Source: UMGS75 sp964507405
GTDB lineage: Bacteria > Bacillota_I > Bacilli_A > ML615J-28 > CAG-313
Length of the DNA: 64,000 nt
Direction: 5' to 3'
NCBI GenBank assembly: GCA_964507405.1
Contig: CAZDPJ010000004.1
Coordinates: 20,330 to 84,329, forward strand
Shown here: positions 10,174-19,704 of the stretch, one piece after another
Layout: every line of letters begins with the position of its first letter
How positions within the stretch are numbered: position 1 is the first letter of the stretch
Notes under the pieces: generated by a model
What the model was told of the DNA's origin: nothing
The model's input: only the letters and a program-made list of their open reading frames with translations
Database searches by the model: none
Position numbers and translations under genes: made by a program

Positions 10174-13100
10174 TTGCCGGATTCGATAACTGAATTATCA
10201 CATTATAGATTTAATAATTTTTCTTCATTAAAGAAAATTACAATGCCACAAGGTTTATCTAGTATTGGTAATTATTGTTTTGGTGGATGTTTTAATTTAG
10301 ATTCTGTATATTATAATGGAACAATAGAAGATTGGTTTAATATTGAATTTAAATCTGGAATTTCTAATCCAATGTGGTATGCAGAACATTTCTATATAAA
10401 AGATAATAATGGAAAATACAACGAAGTAACAGAAATTGTTTTGCCGGATTCGATAACTGAAATATCAGATGATAGATTTTATAATTTTTCTTCATTAAAG
10501 AAAATTACAATGCCACAAGGTTTATCTAGTATTGGTAATTATTGTTTTGGTGGATGTTTTAATTTAGATTCTGTATATTATGATGGAACATTAGAAGATT
10601 GGTTTAATATTGAATTTAAATCTGGAACTTCTAATCCAATGTCTTATGCAACACATTTCTATATGAAAAATAGTAATAATGAATATGAAGAAGTTACTAA
10701 ATTAGTAATACCAAATACAATTACATCTATTTCAGATTATAGATTTAGAAAGTTTACATCGGTAAAAGAAGTAATCATCCCAGAAGGAGTAACAAATATA
10801 GGCTCATCTGCATTCTCTGGCTGTAGTAGCTTAACAAGCATAGTCATCCCAGAAAGTTTAACAAGTATAGGTGATTTTGCATTCTATGGTTGTAGTAATT
10901 TATTAACAATTATTAATAATTGTGATTTAAATATAACTATTGGAAGTTCTGATTATGGTTATATTGCTCAAAATGCTTTAAAAATAGTAAATAAAGACAA
11001 GACTATTTCTTATCCAAAAGATGAAATTTATACATATATAGAAGATGAAAATTATACATATATTGAAGATGAAAATAATTTCTTATTTAGATATGATTCC
11101 AATAATAATTATCAATTAGTTGCATATCTTGGAAATCTTGATACAGTAACCCTTCCTACTGATATAAATGGAAATAGTTATGAAATTTATGAGATGAAAG
11201 GTGTAAAAAATGTTATTATTCCGAATACATTCACAGCTATTAATGATCAAGCATTCAGATATTGTAGTAGTTTAACAAGCATAGTAATCCCAGAAAGTGT
11301 AACAAGTATAGGCTCATCTGCATTCTATTGTTGTAGTAATTTAATAAGTGTAGAAATCCATCATGGAATAGAAAGTATAGGAGCAGATGCCTTTAGAGAT
11401 TGTGAAAAGTTATTTGATATATCCCTTCCTAATACTATATTTGATATAGGACCAGATGCGTTTCTAAATACAGCGCTTTATAATGACAATAATAATTGGA
11501 TTAATAATTGTTTATATATAGATAATTGTTTGATTAAGGTTAATTATGGGTTTGAATATTTACATATTCCAGACAATGTAATATGTATTGCTGTTGGAGC
11601 TATGACTGAAAGTTATTATACTTTGAAAAGAATTAATTTAAATAGCATTTATAGTAGGTATGAAATTCTTTTAGGGTTTACTAATATAGAAACTTTAATT
11701 ATAGATGAAATGCCAAATTATTATGGTAATAATATATTACAACATTATGGTTTATATAATACAATAACTTTACAGAACATTATTTTAGGACCTAATGCTA
11801 GATTGAATTCTACAAATTATGGATTATTTTCCGGGATTTCGGGACTTAATATTTATGTATCTAATTTAAAAGTAAATGTTCCATGGGATGAAAACTACCC
11901 TAATTGGAATAAAAACAATAATGTATATTATGGAGATGAATGGGTTCAAACTGAATTTTATGATAATAATGGTATGATTGTTTCAAGTGATATATATTTA
12001 ACTTCACAAGTAATAAGAGTTCCAATTATAAATATTTCAAGTGATAATTTATATGATTATGAAGTTATTGGGTCGGATATAGATGGTGATGGAATCGCTG
12101 ATGCTGTACCCGCAACTTCATCTACAAATATTATAGCTATGCCAATAATTAAAAAGACAGAAAGACTTTATACAGTTAGGTTTATAGATGGAGATAATGT
12201 ACTATATTCATATAGTCTTCCATATGATACTATAATTTTAAAACCAGATGATCCAGTTAAAAAGGGATATACATTTAATGGATGGAATAATTTTGTTAGT
12301 GGTATGAAAGTAATATCAGATATAGATATAGTCGCAAATTTTGTTCACAATGATAATGGACATAATTATACTATTGAAAAAGTTATAAATCCAACTTGTA
12401 TTGATGATGGTTATTTTAAACATATTTGTTCAATATGTGATGAATACTTTATAACAGATATAGTAAAAGCTTTAGGACATAGTTATATTGAAACTTTAAT
12501 TGATTCAACATGTGTAAGTGAAGGATGTACAAAACATGAATGTACAACATGTGGATATATATATTATGATAATTTTAGACAAAAACTAGATCATAATTAT
12601 AATGAATGGATAATCGATTTAGATGAAACATGTATAACAGATGGTTTAAAACATCGTATATGTAAAGATTGTAAATTTAATGAAAATGAAATAATATATG
12701 CCCATGATCATACATTAACTAGTAGAGTAATAAAAGAAGCAACATGTAGTGATGAAGGAATAATAAAATACATATGTAATGAATGTAATTTAGAAATAGA
12801 AAACACAATTTCAAAATTACCACATAATTATGAAAAAAAATATGTATCAAAATCATTCATAGAGTGGTTAATAGAAATGATATTAAATATTTTATTTGGA
12901 TATGATGGAGATAAAGCGTATTATTATGAATGTAAAAATTGCCATAAAATAAAAACAAGAGATGAAGAATCAGAAGATACAATATCCTCACAAGCGTCAA
13001 TACAAAATACTAAGTGTAGACATATACTAGGCGAATGGTATGTTGGAAAAGATCCTACATGTGTAGATTCTGGAATTAAATTTAGAGACTGTATAAAATG

Positions 13101-14796
13101 TTATAAACATATTGAGTTTAATGCAATATCTTCATTAGGTGGGCATGATATAGTAAATCATGAAAAGTTAGATGCAACATGTACGAAGGTAGGTTATGAA
13201 GCATATGATACATGTAATAGATGTTCATATACAACATATANNNNNNNNNNNNNNNNNNNNNNNNNNNNNNNNNNNNNNNNNNNNNNNNNNNNNNNNNNNN
13301 NNNNNNNNNNNNNNNNNNNNNNNNNNNNNNNNNNNNNNNNATGTAATAGATGTTCATATACAACATATAAAGAAATACAAGCATTAGGTCATGATATAGT
13401 AAATCATGAAAAGTTAGATGCAACATGTACCAAGGTAGGTTATGAAGCATATGATACATGTAATAGATGTTCATATACAACATATAAAGAAATACAAGCA
13501 TTAGGTCATGATTTAACTTTCCATTCTTTATTGAAAGCAACATGTACTGACTCTGGTCATAATGCTTATGAAACCTGTTCTCGTTGTAACTATACTACAT
13601 ATGAAGAAATTCCTGCAAGAGGACATTCTGAGTCTGATTGGATCATATCTGAAAATCCTACATGCACAGAAGATGGATCAAAATATATTAAATGTAGAAG
13701 ATGTGAAGAAATTTTACAATCAAGTTTAATAGATAAATTAGGTCATGAAGAATCAGATTGGATTATAGATCTTAGTCCTACATGTTTAATAGATGGGGGA
13801 AAATATAAAAAATGTGAAAGATGTGAAAAAATTTTAGAAGCAATCAATATTGAAAAATTAGGACATAATTTAGTTTATTCTAATAAAAAAGAACCTACAT
13901 GTACTATTAATGGATATGAGGCATATGAAAAGTGTACAAGATGTAGTTATACTACATATAAGATAATTCCTGCATTAGGACATAAAGAATCAGATTGGAT
14001 TATAGATCTTAGTCCTACATGTTTAATAGATGGGGGAAAATATAAAAAATGTGAAAGATGTGAAAAAATTTTAGAAGCAATCAATATTGAAAAATTAGGA
14101 CATAATTTAGTTTATTCTAATAAAAAAGAACCTACATGTACTATTAATGGATATGAGGCATATGAAAAGTGTACAAGATGTAGTTATACTACATATAAGA
14201 TAATTCCTGCATTAGGACATAAAGAATCATATTGGATTATAGATACGAGTCCTACATGTTTAAATACAGGTGTAAAACATAAAGAATGTCTAGTATGTAA
14301 TAAAACTATTAAAAGAGTTGTTGTACAAGCATTAGGACATGATATAGAAAATTATGAAAAGTTAGATGCAACATGTATAAAAGATGGACATAATGCTTAT
14401 GAAAAATGTAGTAGATGTGATTATACAACTTATGAAAATATTTTAGCTTTAGGACATAAAGAATCAGATTGGATTATAGATAAAAATCCTACATGTACAA
14501 TGGATGGATTAAAACATATTGAATGTACAAGATGTAAAGAAACTTTATCTACTAATTATATTAATAAGTTAGGACATAAAGAATCAGATTGGATTATAGA
14601 TAAAGAACCTACTAATAAAGAAGAAGGCTCTAAGCATATTGAATGTGATATATGTGGTGAATTGTTGCATGAGGAAAAAATCGATAAATTACCAAGTAAA
14701 AATAATAAATGTAATTCTTTAAGCTCAGTAAATAATTTACTTAATTTTGTTTCTTTAGGATTATTTATATTCTTTATGAGAAAAAAGAGATATTAA
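10174..14796 (+). CDS. LRR and Cys-X-X-Cys repeat surface protein, C-terminal segment with membrane anchor (segment 4)
   Basis: The frame opens upstream of the nominal start and simply continues the giant protein. LRR_5 repeats run to about 11650. An InlB-type repeat follows (YTVRFIDGDNVLYSY...GYTFNGW, about 12165-12330). Then about 2.3 kb encodes tandem 38-40-residue repeats of the form ATCTKVGYEAYDTC..CSYTTY..I.ALGHD, each with paired CxxC cysteines and a terminal His, likely metal-binding or disulfide modules. The protein ends in KCNSLSSVNNLLN, a hydrophobic helix and RKKRY, a sorting or anchor signal without a clear LPXTG. The coding sequence contains a 100-N gap at 13241-13340, so the repeat number is unknown. 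With segments 1-3 restored, the whole product would be about 4,150 residues plus the gap. Confidence 0.82.
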   Translation: MPDSITELSHYRFNNFSSLKKITMPQGLSSIGNYCFGGCFNLDSVYYNGTIEDWFNIEFKSGISNPMWYAEHFYIKDNNGKYNEVTEIVLPDSITEISDDRFYNFSSLKKITMPQGLSSIGNYCFGGCFNLDSVYYDGTLEDWFNIEFKSGTSNPMSYATHFYMKNSNNEYEEVTKLVIPNTITSISDYRFRKFTSVKEVIIPEGVTNIGSSAFSGCSSLTSIVIPESLTSIGDFAFYGCSNLLTIINNCDLNITIGSSDYGYIAQNALKIVNKDKTISYPKDEIYTYIEDENYTYIEDENNFLFRYDSNNNYQLVAYLGNLDTVTLPTDINGNSYEIYEMKGVKNVIIPNTFTAINDQAFRYCSSLTSIVIPESVTSIGSSAFYCCSNLISVEIHHGIESIGADAFRDCEKLFDISLPNTIFDIGPDAFLNTALYNDNNNWINNCLYIDNCLIKVNYGFEYLHIPDNVICIAVGAMTESYYTLKRINLNSIYSRYEILLGFTNIETLIIDEMPNYYGNNILQHYGLYNTITLQNIILGPNARLNSTNYGLFSGISGLNIYVSNLKVNVPWDENYPNWNKNNNVYYGDEWVQTEFYDNNGMIVSSDIYLTSQVIRVPIINISSDNLYDYEVIGSDIDGDGIADAVPATSSTNIIAMPIIKKTERLYTVRFIDGDNVLYSYSLPYDTIILKPDDPVKKGYTFNGWNNFVSGMKVISDIDIVANFVHNDNGHNYTIEKVINPTCIDDGYFKHICSICDEYFITDIVKALGHSYIETLIDSTCVSEGCTKHECTTCGYIYYDNFRQKLDHNYNEWIIDLDETCITDGLKHRICKDCKFNENEIIYAHDHTLTSRVIKEATCSDEGIIKYICNECNLEIENTISKLPHNYEKKYVSKSFIEWLIEMILNILFGYDGDKAYYYECKNCHKIKTRDEESEDTISSQASIQNTKCRHILGEWYVGKDPTCVDSGIKFRDCIKCYKHIEFNAISSLGGHDIVNHEKLDATCTKVGYEAYDTCNRCSYTTYXXXXXXXXXXXXXXXXXXXXXXXXXXXXXXXXXXCNRCSYTTYKEIQALGHDIVNHEKLDATCTKVGYEAYDTCNRCSYTTYKEIQALGHDLTFHSLLKATCTDSGHNAYETCSRCNYTTYEEIPARGHSESDWIISENPTCTEDGSKYIKCRRCEEILQSSLIDKLGHEESDWIIDLSPTCLIDGGKYKKCERCEKILEAINIEKLGHNLVYSNKKEPTCTINGYEAYEKCTRCSYTTYKIIPALGHKESDWIIDLSPTCLIDGGKYKKCERCEKILEAINIEKLGHNLVYSNKKEPTCTINGYEAYEKCTRCSYTTYKIIPALGHKESYWIIDTSPTCLNTGVKHKECLVCNKTIKRVVVQALGHDIENYEKLDATCIKDGHNAYEKCSRCDYTTYENILALGHKESDWIIDKNPTCTMDGLKHIECTRCKETLSTNYINKLGHKESDWIIDKEPTNKEEGSKHIECDICGELLHEEKIDKLPSKNNKCNSLSSVNNLLNFVSLGLFIFFMRKKRY
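13139..13510 (+). repeat. near-identical 117-base Cys-rich repeats around an assembly gap
   Basis: Units of 117 bases (39 codons) beginning at GGGCATGATATAGTAAATC-like sequence flank the N run and differ at one or two bases. The gap lies inside this array, as expected when short reads cannot resolve identical copies. Confidence 0.85.
13241..13340. other. assembly gap (100 N)
   Basis: Exactly 100 N characters interrupt the Cys-X-X-Cys repeat array. A round 100 is a conventional placeholder for a scaffold gap of unknown length. A single missing repeat would need 88 bases between the flanks, so the true number of repeats cannot be read here. Confidence 0.99.
13750..14223 (+). repeat. perfect 237-base tandem duplication
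   Basis: The 237-base sequence at 13750-13986 is repeated at 13987-14223 with no difference that I can see. Each copy encodes two CxxC modules (79 codons). The reading frame is kept. The identity suggests a very recent duplication within the C-terminal stalk of the giant protein. Confidence 0.88.
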
Positions 14797-14798
14797 AA

Positions 14799-14845
14799 TA
14801 AAAAGCATATCAAAAAGATTTAATAATCTTATGATATGCTTTTTA
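14799..14845 (+). terminator. rho-independent terminator after the giant surface protein gene
   Basis: AAAAGCATATCA pairs with TGATATGCTTTT around an A/T-rich loop and ends in a T tract. It lies just after the stop codon at 14794-14796. Confidence 0.85.
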
Positions 14846-14894
14846 TTATTTTAATAATTTAATTAAATGGTAATTTATCATAAAAACAAATAAT

Positions 14895-14923
14895 TTTACT
14901 TTTTTGTTAAATTGGTATATAAT
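14895..14923 (+). promoter_or_regulatory. sigma-A type promoter of the lipoprotein-nagA operon
   Basis: TTTACT (14895-14900), a 17-base spacer and TATAAT (14918-14923) form a near-consensus housekeeping promoter. The predicted transcript would start only about 13 bases before the start codon, leaving a very short leader that begins near the ribosome binding site. Confidence 0.65.
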
Positions 14924-14942
14924 ATATAAAGGAGTGATAAAA

Positions 14943-15446
14943 ATGAAGAAATTTATTTTTTTAGTTACATTATTTTTTACATTATGTATTTTTTCTAGTT
15001 GTAAAGATAATGGATTAACTGGTTCATTTAATAAAGTTGATTCTCATATATGTGGTGTATATATTGAATTAATAGATGATCCAACATTCAGAGTTGGTGG
15101 TAATAATCCTTCTATATATTATTCACATAGTAAAAGTGTTTTAATGTATAATAATGGTTCAGTTAATGTTCAATATGTTAACAACAGTAAAAATATTGTA
15201 GAAGAAAATGGAGCTTTAAATATATTACTTAATACAAATATAATATTCCCATCACAAGCAGAAGATAATATTAATATTTATATTATTAAAGAAAATAAAG
15301 ATGGAAGTGTTTATGTTGATAAGTCTTTAACGGATGTACTTAATTTAAAGAAAGCAAATACATATGTTATAGATTATAAATATAGCATTGATAAACAAAA
15401 TTACAAATTCCAATTTACAATTGGTTATTCAAGAAAGGGAGCATAA
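14943..15446 (+). CDS. putative lipoprotein of unknown function
   Basis: The 167-residue product starts with MKKFIFLVTLFFTL and a lipobox-like FSSC, so lipid attachment at the cysteine is likely; phenylalanine at -3 is a slightly unusual lipobox residue. Start 14943 is preceded by AAAGGAG at the right spacing, which makes the upstream ATG at 14904 unlikely. The mature part is polar, with no recognised domain. It lies two bases ahead of nagA and is probably in the same transcript, but nothing in the sequence ties it to amino sugar use. Confidence 0.75.
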   Translation: MKKFIFLVTLFFTLCIFSSCKDNGLTGSFNKVDSHICGVYIELIDDPTFRVGGNNPSIYYSHSKSVLMYNNGSVNVQYVNNSKNIVEENGALNILLNTNIIFPSQAEDNINIYIIKENKDGSVYVDKSLTDVLNLKKANTYVIDYKYSIDKQNYKFQFTIGYSRKGA

Positions 15447-15448
15447 TT

Positions 15449-16597
15449 ATGAAAGGTTTTAAAAATAGTTGGATTTTAACAGAAAAAGGAAAAATTAAAG
15501 GCAATTTAGTTATTGAAAATGGATTAATTAAAAGTATTGGTGATGAATCTAGTAGTGATTTAGTTGAATTAGATGAAAATTTAATTGTTATTCCTGGATT
15601 TATTGATGAACATATCCATGGTGCTGCTGGTAGTGATGCGATGGATGGTACAATTGAAGATTTAAATAAAATTGCATGTGCACTAGCAAGTGAAGGTACA
15701 ACTGGATTTTTAGCAACAACGATGACACAAAGCCCAGAAAATATTAAAAAGGCATTAAATGCTGTAAAAGAATATCGTATGAAAAATATTAGTGAGGGTG
15801 CTGAAATTTTAGGTGTTCACTTAGAAGGACCATTTATCGCTAAAGAACATGTGGGAGCACAACCTATAGAATATGTTCAAGAACCAAGTGTTCTTAATTT
15901 CAAACAATATGAAGAAGCAAGTGGAAATACGATTAAAATTGTAACTCTTGCACCTGAGGTTGTAGGAGCTAGTGATTTAATTAAATATTTAAAATCAAAA
16001 AATATTGTTGCATCCATTGGTCATACTGGTGCGAAATATGCTGATGTTGAACGTGCTGTATTAGCAGGCGCAACTAATGCAACTCATACATATAATGCGA
16101 TGAAAGCAATTCACCATCGTGAAGTAGGAACCGTTGGTTCAACTTTCCTTTTTGATGAATTAAATGCTGAAATTATTTGTGATGGTATTCATGTTTCTAG
16201 TCCAGCTATTCGTTTACTTTATAAAAATAAACCACATAATAAATTTACTTTAATTACTGATGCGATGCGTGCTAAACATATGCCTGATGGTGATTATGAA
16301 TTAGGTGGTCAACCAGTTATTGTTAAAAATGGTGAGGCTCGTCTTCATGATGGTACTCTTGCAGGTAGTGTACTTAAAATGAATCTTGCGGTTAAAAATG
16401 TTATGAAATTCTTAAATTTACCACTTGAAGAAGTTGTAAAATATGCAACTATTAATCCAGCATGTAATTTAGGCGTTGATGATGTTATGGGTAGTATTAA
16501 AGAAGGTAAACTTGCGAACTTAGTTGTTGTAGACAATGATTTAAATGTTTATATGACAATTAGAAATGGTATAGTAGTATACAAAAGGGAAGCTTAA
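15449..16597 (+). CDS. nagA: N-acetylglucosamine-6-phosphate deacetylase
   Basis: This cytosolic amidohydrolase removes acetate from N-acetylglucosamine 6-phosphate to give glucosamine 6-phosphate, used in amino sugar catabolism and cell wall recycling. The metal-binding HIHG is at residues 55-58, followed by HLEGPFI near residue 130, GHTGA, ATHTYNAM and the catalytic aspartate in LITDAM. The length of 382 residues is typical. A GGGAG ribosome site within the previous gene's last codons drives it. It is sandwiched between a lipoprotein and a small membrane protein with spacings of two to three bases, so all three probably share one operon. No nagB lies nearby. Confidence 0.95.
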   Translation: MKGFKNSWILTEKGKIKGNLVIENGLIKSIGDESSSDLVELDENLIVIPGFIDEHIHGAAGSDAMDGTIEDLNKIACALASEGTTGFLATTMTQSPENIKKALNAVKEYRMKNISEGAEILGVHLEGPFIAKEHVGAQPIEYVQEPSVLNFKQYEEASGNTIKIVTLAPEVVGASDLIKYLKSKNIVASIGHTGAKYADVERAVLAGATNATHTYNAMKAIHHREVGTVGSTFLFDELNAEIICDGIHVSSPAIRLLYKNKPHNKFTLITDAMRAKHMPDGDYELGGQPVIVKNGEARLHDGTLAGSVLKMNLAVKNVMKFLNLPLEEVVKYATINPACNLGVDDVMGSIKEGKLANLVVVDNDLNVYMTIRNGIVVYKREA

Positions 16598-16600
16598 TTT

Positions 16601-17278
16601 ATGAAAAATAAAAAGAATTTATCTGTTTGTTATTATTTAGTCATTTGGGCAGTAGTAGTTGGAACATTTAATGTTTTATTATTTCTTTTAAACCATAATC
16701 ATACTAGTTCATTTTGGGTAACTTATGGATTTGTAATGGGTTCATTGGTTGTTAATTTACTTGGTTTTATGTTTACACCTCGTAATAAAGAAAGATTAAA
16801 TAGTATTACAACATTTTGTTTTATTTATGCTGTTTTATGTTTAATTGCTGGTATCGTTTTCTTTTTAATTAAATCAGATGTTGTTATTGTTACAATATGT
16901 GTATTTGTTGTTTTAACCGCTATTTTTGTCATTTTAACGGTTCTTGGATCTATGAATCAACAACAAATTAAAACCGTAATTAATGATAATAAAATGTTAA
17001 TAACTGATATGTCAAGTCTTGTTACATATTTACAAGATATTCAAAAAATAAGTGATAATGTTGCTATAAGAAATAGCATAAATGATTTAGTTAACTTTGT
17101 AATGGGTTCCACTCCTAATAAAGAGAATTTAGTTGAAGTAGAGGACCTTGAAAAACAAATATTTGAGTATTCAACATTTATTAAGAAGAATGTTCAATTA
17201 GATGAAGTTAATAATGTATTTTATAATGTTGATAAAGTAAAAAAATTATTAAAAGAACGTGAAGCAAAATTAAGATAA
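16601..17278 (+). CDS. membrane protein with four helices and cytosolic tail
   Basis: The 225-residue protein has four predicted membrane helices in its first about 115 residues (around 10-30, 38-58, 70-88 and 92-114). A charged, probably helical C-terminal half follows. No recognised family or catalytic motif is apparent. It begins three bases after nagA and is followed by a hairpin, so it is the last gene of the lipoprotein-nagA operon. A role in envelope function is possible only by association. Confidence 0.75.
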   Translation: MKNKKNLSVCYYLVIWAVVVGTFNVLLFLLNHNHTSSFWVTYGFVMGSLVVNLLGFMFTPRNKERLNSITTFCFIYAVLCLIAGIVFFLIKSDVVIVTICVFVVLTAIFVILTVLGSMNQQQIKTVINDNKMLITDMSSLVTYLQDIQKISDNVAIRNSINDLVNFVMGSTPNKENLVEVEDLEKQIFEYSTFIKKNVQLDEVNNVFYNVDKVKKLLKEREAKLR

Positions 17279-17283
17279 AAAAT

Positions 17284-17323
17284 AAATGAGCTAGGACGTA
17301 TGTATGTTGTAGCTCATTTTCGA
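17284..17323 (+). terminator. hairpin terminator or attenuator between nagA operon and ABC genes
   Basis: AAATGAGCTA pairs with TAGCTCATTT around a 16-base loop, followed by only a short T run. It lies between the membrane protein stop and the ABC ATPase ribosome site and could give partial termination. Confidence 0.55.
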
Positions 17324-17338
17324 TAATCAGGAGGGATT

Positions 17339-18052
17339 ATGTTAAAAATAGTTAATTATACAAAGACTTATAATAATGGAAAAACAGCTGTAAAAAACTT
17401 AAATTTAGAAGTTAATGCTGGTGATTTATTTGCTTTTATTGGCCATAATGGAGCAGGTAAGTCAACAACTATTAAATCAGTAGTTGGTATTTTACCATTT
17501 ACTAGTGGTGAAATTTATGTAGATGGTATGTCAATAAAAGATGATCCCATTGCATGTAAAAAAGTTATTGGTTATATTCCTGATAATCCTGATTTATATG
17601 AATCATTAACAGGAATAAAATATTTAAATTTTGTTGCTGATTTATATAAAGTATCAAAAGAAAAAAGAAAAGAAATAATTTTAAAATATGCTAAAAAATT
17701 TGAAATTATTGATGACTTAAATTGTTATATTAGTTCTTATTCTCATGGAATGAAACAAAAACTTGCTTTAATTAGTGCTTTTGTTCATGAGCCTAAGTTA
17801 TTAATTTTAGATGAACCTTTTGTTGGATTAGATCCTAAAGCAACATATACAGTAAAACAAGTAATGAAAGAATTTTGTGAAAATGGTGGTGCTATCTTCT
17901 TTTCAACTCATATTTTAGAAGTAGCTCAAAAATTGTGCAATAAAATTGCTATTATTAAAAATGGTGAACTTGTAGTTTATGGAGATATGGAAGAGGTAAC
18001 AAAGAATAATTCCTTAGAAGATGTCTTTATGGAGTTAACTAATCATGAGTAA
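17339..18052 (+). CDS. ABC transporter ATP-binding protein
   Basis: This 237-residue ATPase subunit of an ABC-2-type exporter has Walker A GHNGAGKST at residues 35-43. The signature is SHGMKQKLAL, and Walker B LLILDEPFVGLDP is followed by the switch histidine in FSTHIL. A strong CAGGAGGG ribosome site precedes the start. The stop overlaps the start of the permease gene by eight bases, so the two are coupled and probably form a dimeric exporter. The substrate cannot be inferred from sequence. Confidence 0.93.
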   Translation: MLKIVNYTKTYNNGKTAVKNLNLEVNAGDLFAFIGHNGAGKSTTIKSVVGILPFTSGEIYVDGMSIKDDPIACKKVIGYIPDNPDLYESLTGIKYLNFVADLYKVSKEKRKEIILKYAKKFEIIDDLNCYISSYSHGMKQKLALISAFVHEPKLLILDEPFVGLDPKATYTVKQVMKEFCENGGAIFFSTHILEVAQKLCNKIAIIKNGELVVYGDMEEVTKNNSLEDVFMELTNHE

Positions 18053-19616
18053 TACACTACTATTAATTAAAAATTATTTTAATTCATTTTTAGGTAATCT
18101 TTCTAAAAGAAAAGGAAATGCTGCTAAATATGGAACTGGATTAGTAATGTTATTATTAATGGGATTAGTATCTTTATATTTATTTATTTCTTTAGCAATT
18201 AGTTCAGTTGAAGAATCAATTAAAGCTGGGTATCCTGAAAGTTCATTATATGTTACTTCATCTATGGCCTTAGTTTTTATTCTTTTGATGACAATTACTA
18301 AAAGTTCTAGTCCTACAAAACATAAAGATGATGAAATACTTTTATCATTTCCTATATCTAAAAAATCAATTGTTATTGCGAAAGTATTTTATGATTATAT
18401 TTTTGATTTATTAATCGTAGGAATGACTTTGCTTCCTTCGCTTATTGTATATTACGTCAAGGTTCCATCAACTAGTATAATGTTAATATTAAGAGGAATA
18501 GTTCTTATCATTTTACTTCCGATGTTTTCTAATGCATTAGGATATTTAATTGGTCTTTTATTTAATTTTTTAACTAGAAAGTTCAGACATTTTAGTATCA
18601 TTCAATCATTGATTACAATTATTGCAATGTTAATCTTTTTAATTATATATTATGGTATAACAGTAATATCAACAACCGATTCACTTAAAGGAACGGAGAT
18701 TATCTATAGTATTAAACCACTAAGATGGATGGTCGAATTTATTAGTGTATGTGATATATCATCTTTAATGATAATAGCTTTAATTTCAGTTATACCTTTT
18801 ATAATAAGTATAATCCTTAAAAGTATGCTTTTAGGAAAGACAATTAATAGTGCTAAAATAACTAATCATATAATTAAGTTTAAACAATCAACTCCATTAA
18901 TGTCTTTATATAAAAATGAAGTTTCCAGATATTTTAATTTACCAGTTTATGTTGTAAATACAATGTTTGGTGGTATCTTATTAATTATTATATCTTTAAC
19001 AATTACTATTCTTGGAACATATGGAATTAATATAATGGATATGCTAATGACAGTTGGTGTTACAAATATTGATAAATACTATATAGCAATTATTATAATA
19101 TTATTTGAATTTTCGATTGCAACCCTTTCGACAACGGCTGCGTCAATATCACTTGAAGGAAAAAATATTTGGATTTTAAAAGCTAATCCAATAGCGGTAA
19201 AAGATATATTTCTTTCAAAGATATTATTAAATATGACTGTTGGAATAGTACCAATTATTCTTTCAACATTTATTATATCTTTTAATATTGGTTTTAGTTA
19301 TTTTCCAATATTATTATTAATATTTATTATATCTCAATTTATTGTATCTGTTATGGGATTGATTTGTAACTTGAATTATCCAAAACTTGAATGGGAAAGT
19401 GAGTCTACCCCAATCAAACAAAGTATGTCGGTAGGGCTTGCATTTGTGTATAGTTTCTTAGTTTCACTTATTCCTATATTTTGTTATGTAGGCTTAATGC
19501 ATTACTTGGGTGATTATGCACTATTAATATCTCTTCTGATATATATTCTTATTGCATTTATTTTATTTTATATTTTAAATAAAAATGCATCGAAGAAATT
19601 TAATCAAATTAATTAG
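18045..19616 (+). CDS. ABC-2 type transporter permease
   Basis: The 523-residue polytopic protein has about twelve hydrophobic segments in two halves, as in large single-chain ABC exporter permeases of Bacillota. It overlaps the ATPase gene by eight bases and has no ATPase domain of its own. A motif KHKDDEILLSFPIS in the first cytosolic loop resembles the coupling region of such exporters. The substrate is unknown. A hairpin terminator follows at 19661-19704. Confidence 0.85.
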   Translation: MSNTLLLIKNYFNSFLGNLSKRKGNAAKYGTGLVMLLLMGLVSLYLFISLAISSVEESIKAGYPESSLYVTSSMALVFILLMTITKSSSPTKHKDDEILLSFPISKKSIVIAKVFYDYIFDLLIVGMTLLPSLIVYYVKVPSTSIMLILRGIVLIILLPMFSNALGYLIGLLFNFLTRKFRHFSIIQSLITIIAMLIFLIIYYGITVISTTDSLKGTEIIYSIKPLRWMVEFISVCDISSLMIIALISVIPFIISIILKSMLLGKTINSAKITNHIIKFKQSTPLMSLYKNEVSRYFNLPVYVVNTMFGGILLIIISLTITILGTYGINIMDMLMTVGVTNIDKYYIAIIIILFEFSIATLSTTAASISLEGKNIWILKANPIAVKDIFLSKILLNMTVGIVPIILSTFIISFNIGFSYFPILLLIFIISQFIVSVMGLICNLNYPKLEWESESTPIKQSMSVGLAFVYSFLVSLIPIFCYVGLMHYLGDYALLISLLIYILIAFILFYILNKNASKKFNQIN

Positions 19617-19660
19617 AAAAATAATAGTTCTAAAAACTTTATTTTGGTTTTGTGTAATAT

Positions 19661-19704
19661 AAAAATGCATATTTGATAGTAAAAACTATTGATATGCTTT
19701 TTTT
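19661..19704 (+). terminator. rho-independent terminator after the ABC permease
   Basis: A long imperfect stem (AAAATGCATAT, two mismatches, GATAGT pairing with ACTATT and ATATGCTTTT) ends in seven T. It isolates the ABC operon from the degenerate region downstream. Confidence 0.7.

Noticed and set aside
13118..13543. Minus-strand open frame across the CxxC repeats and N gap
   Set aside because: It is the complement of a repetitive coding region and crosses unknown bases. There is no ribosome site and its composition mirrors the real gene.
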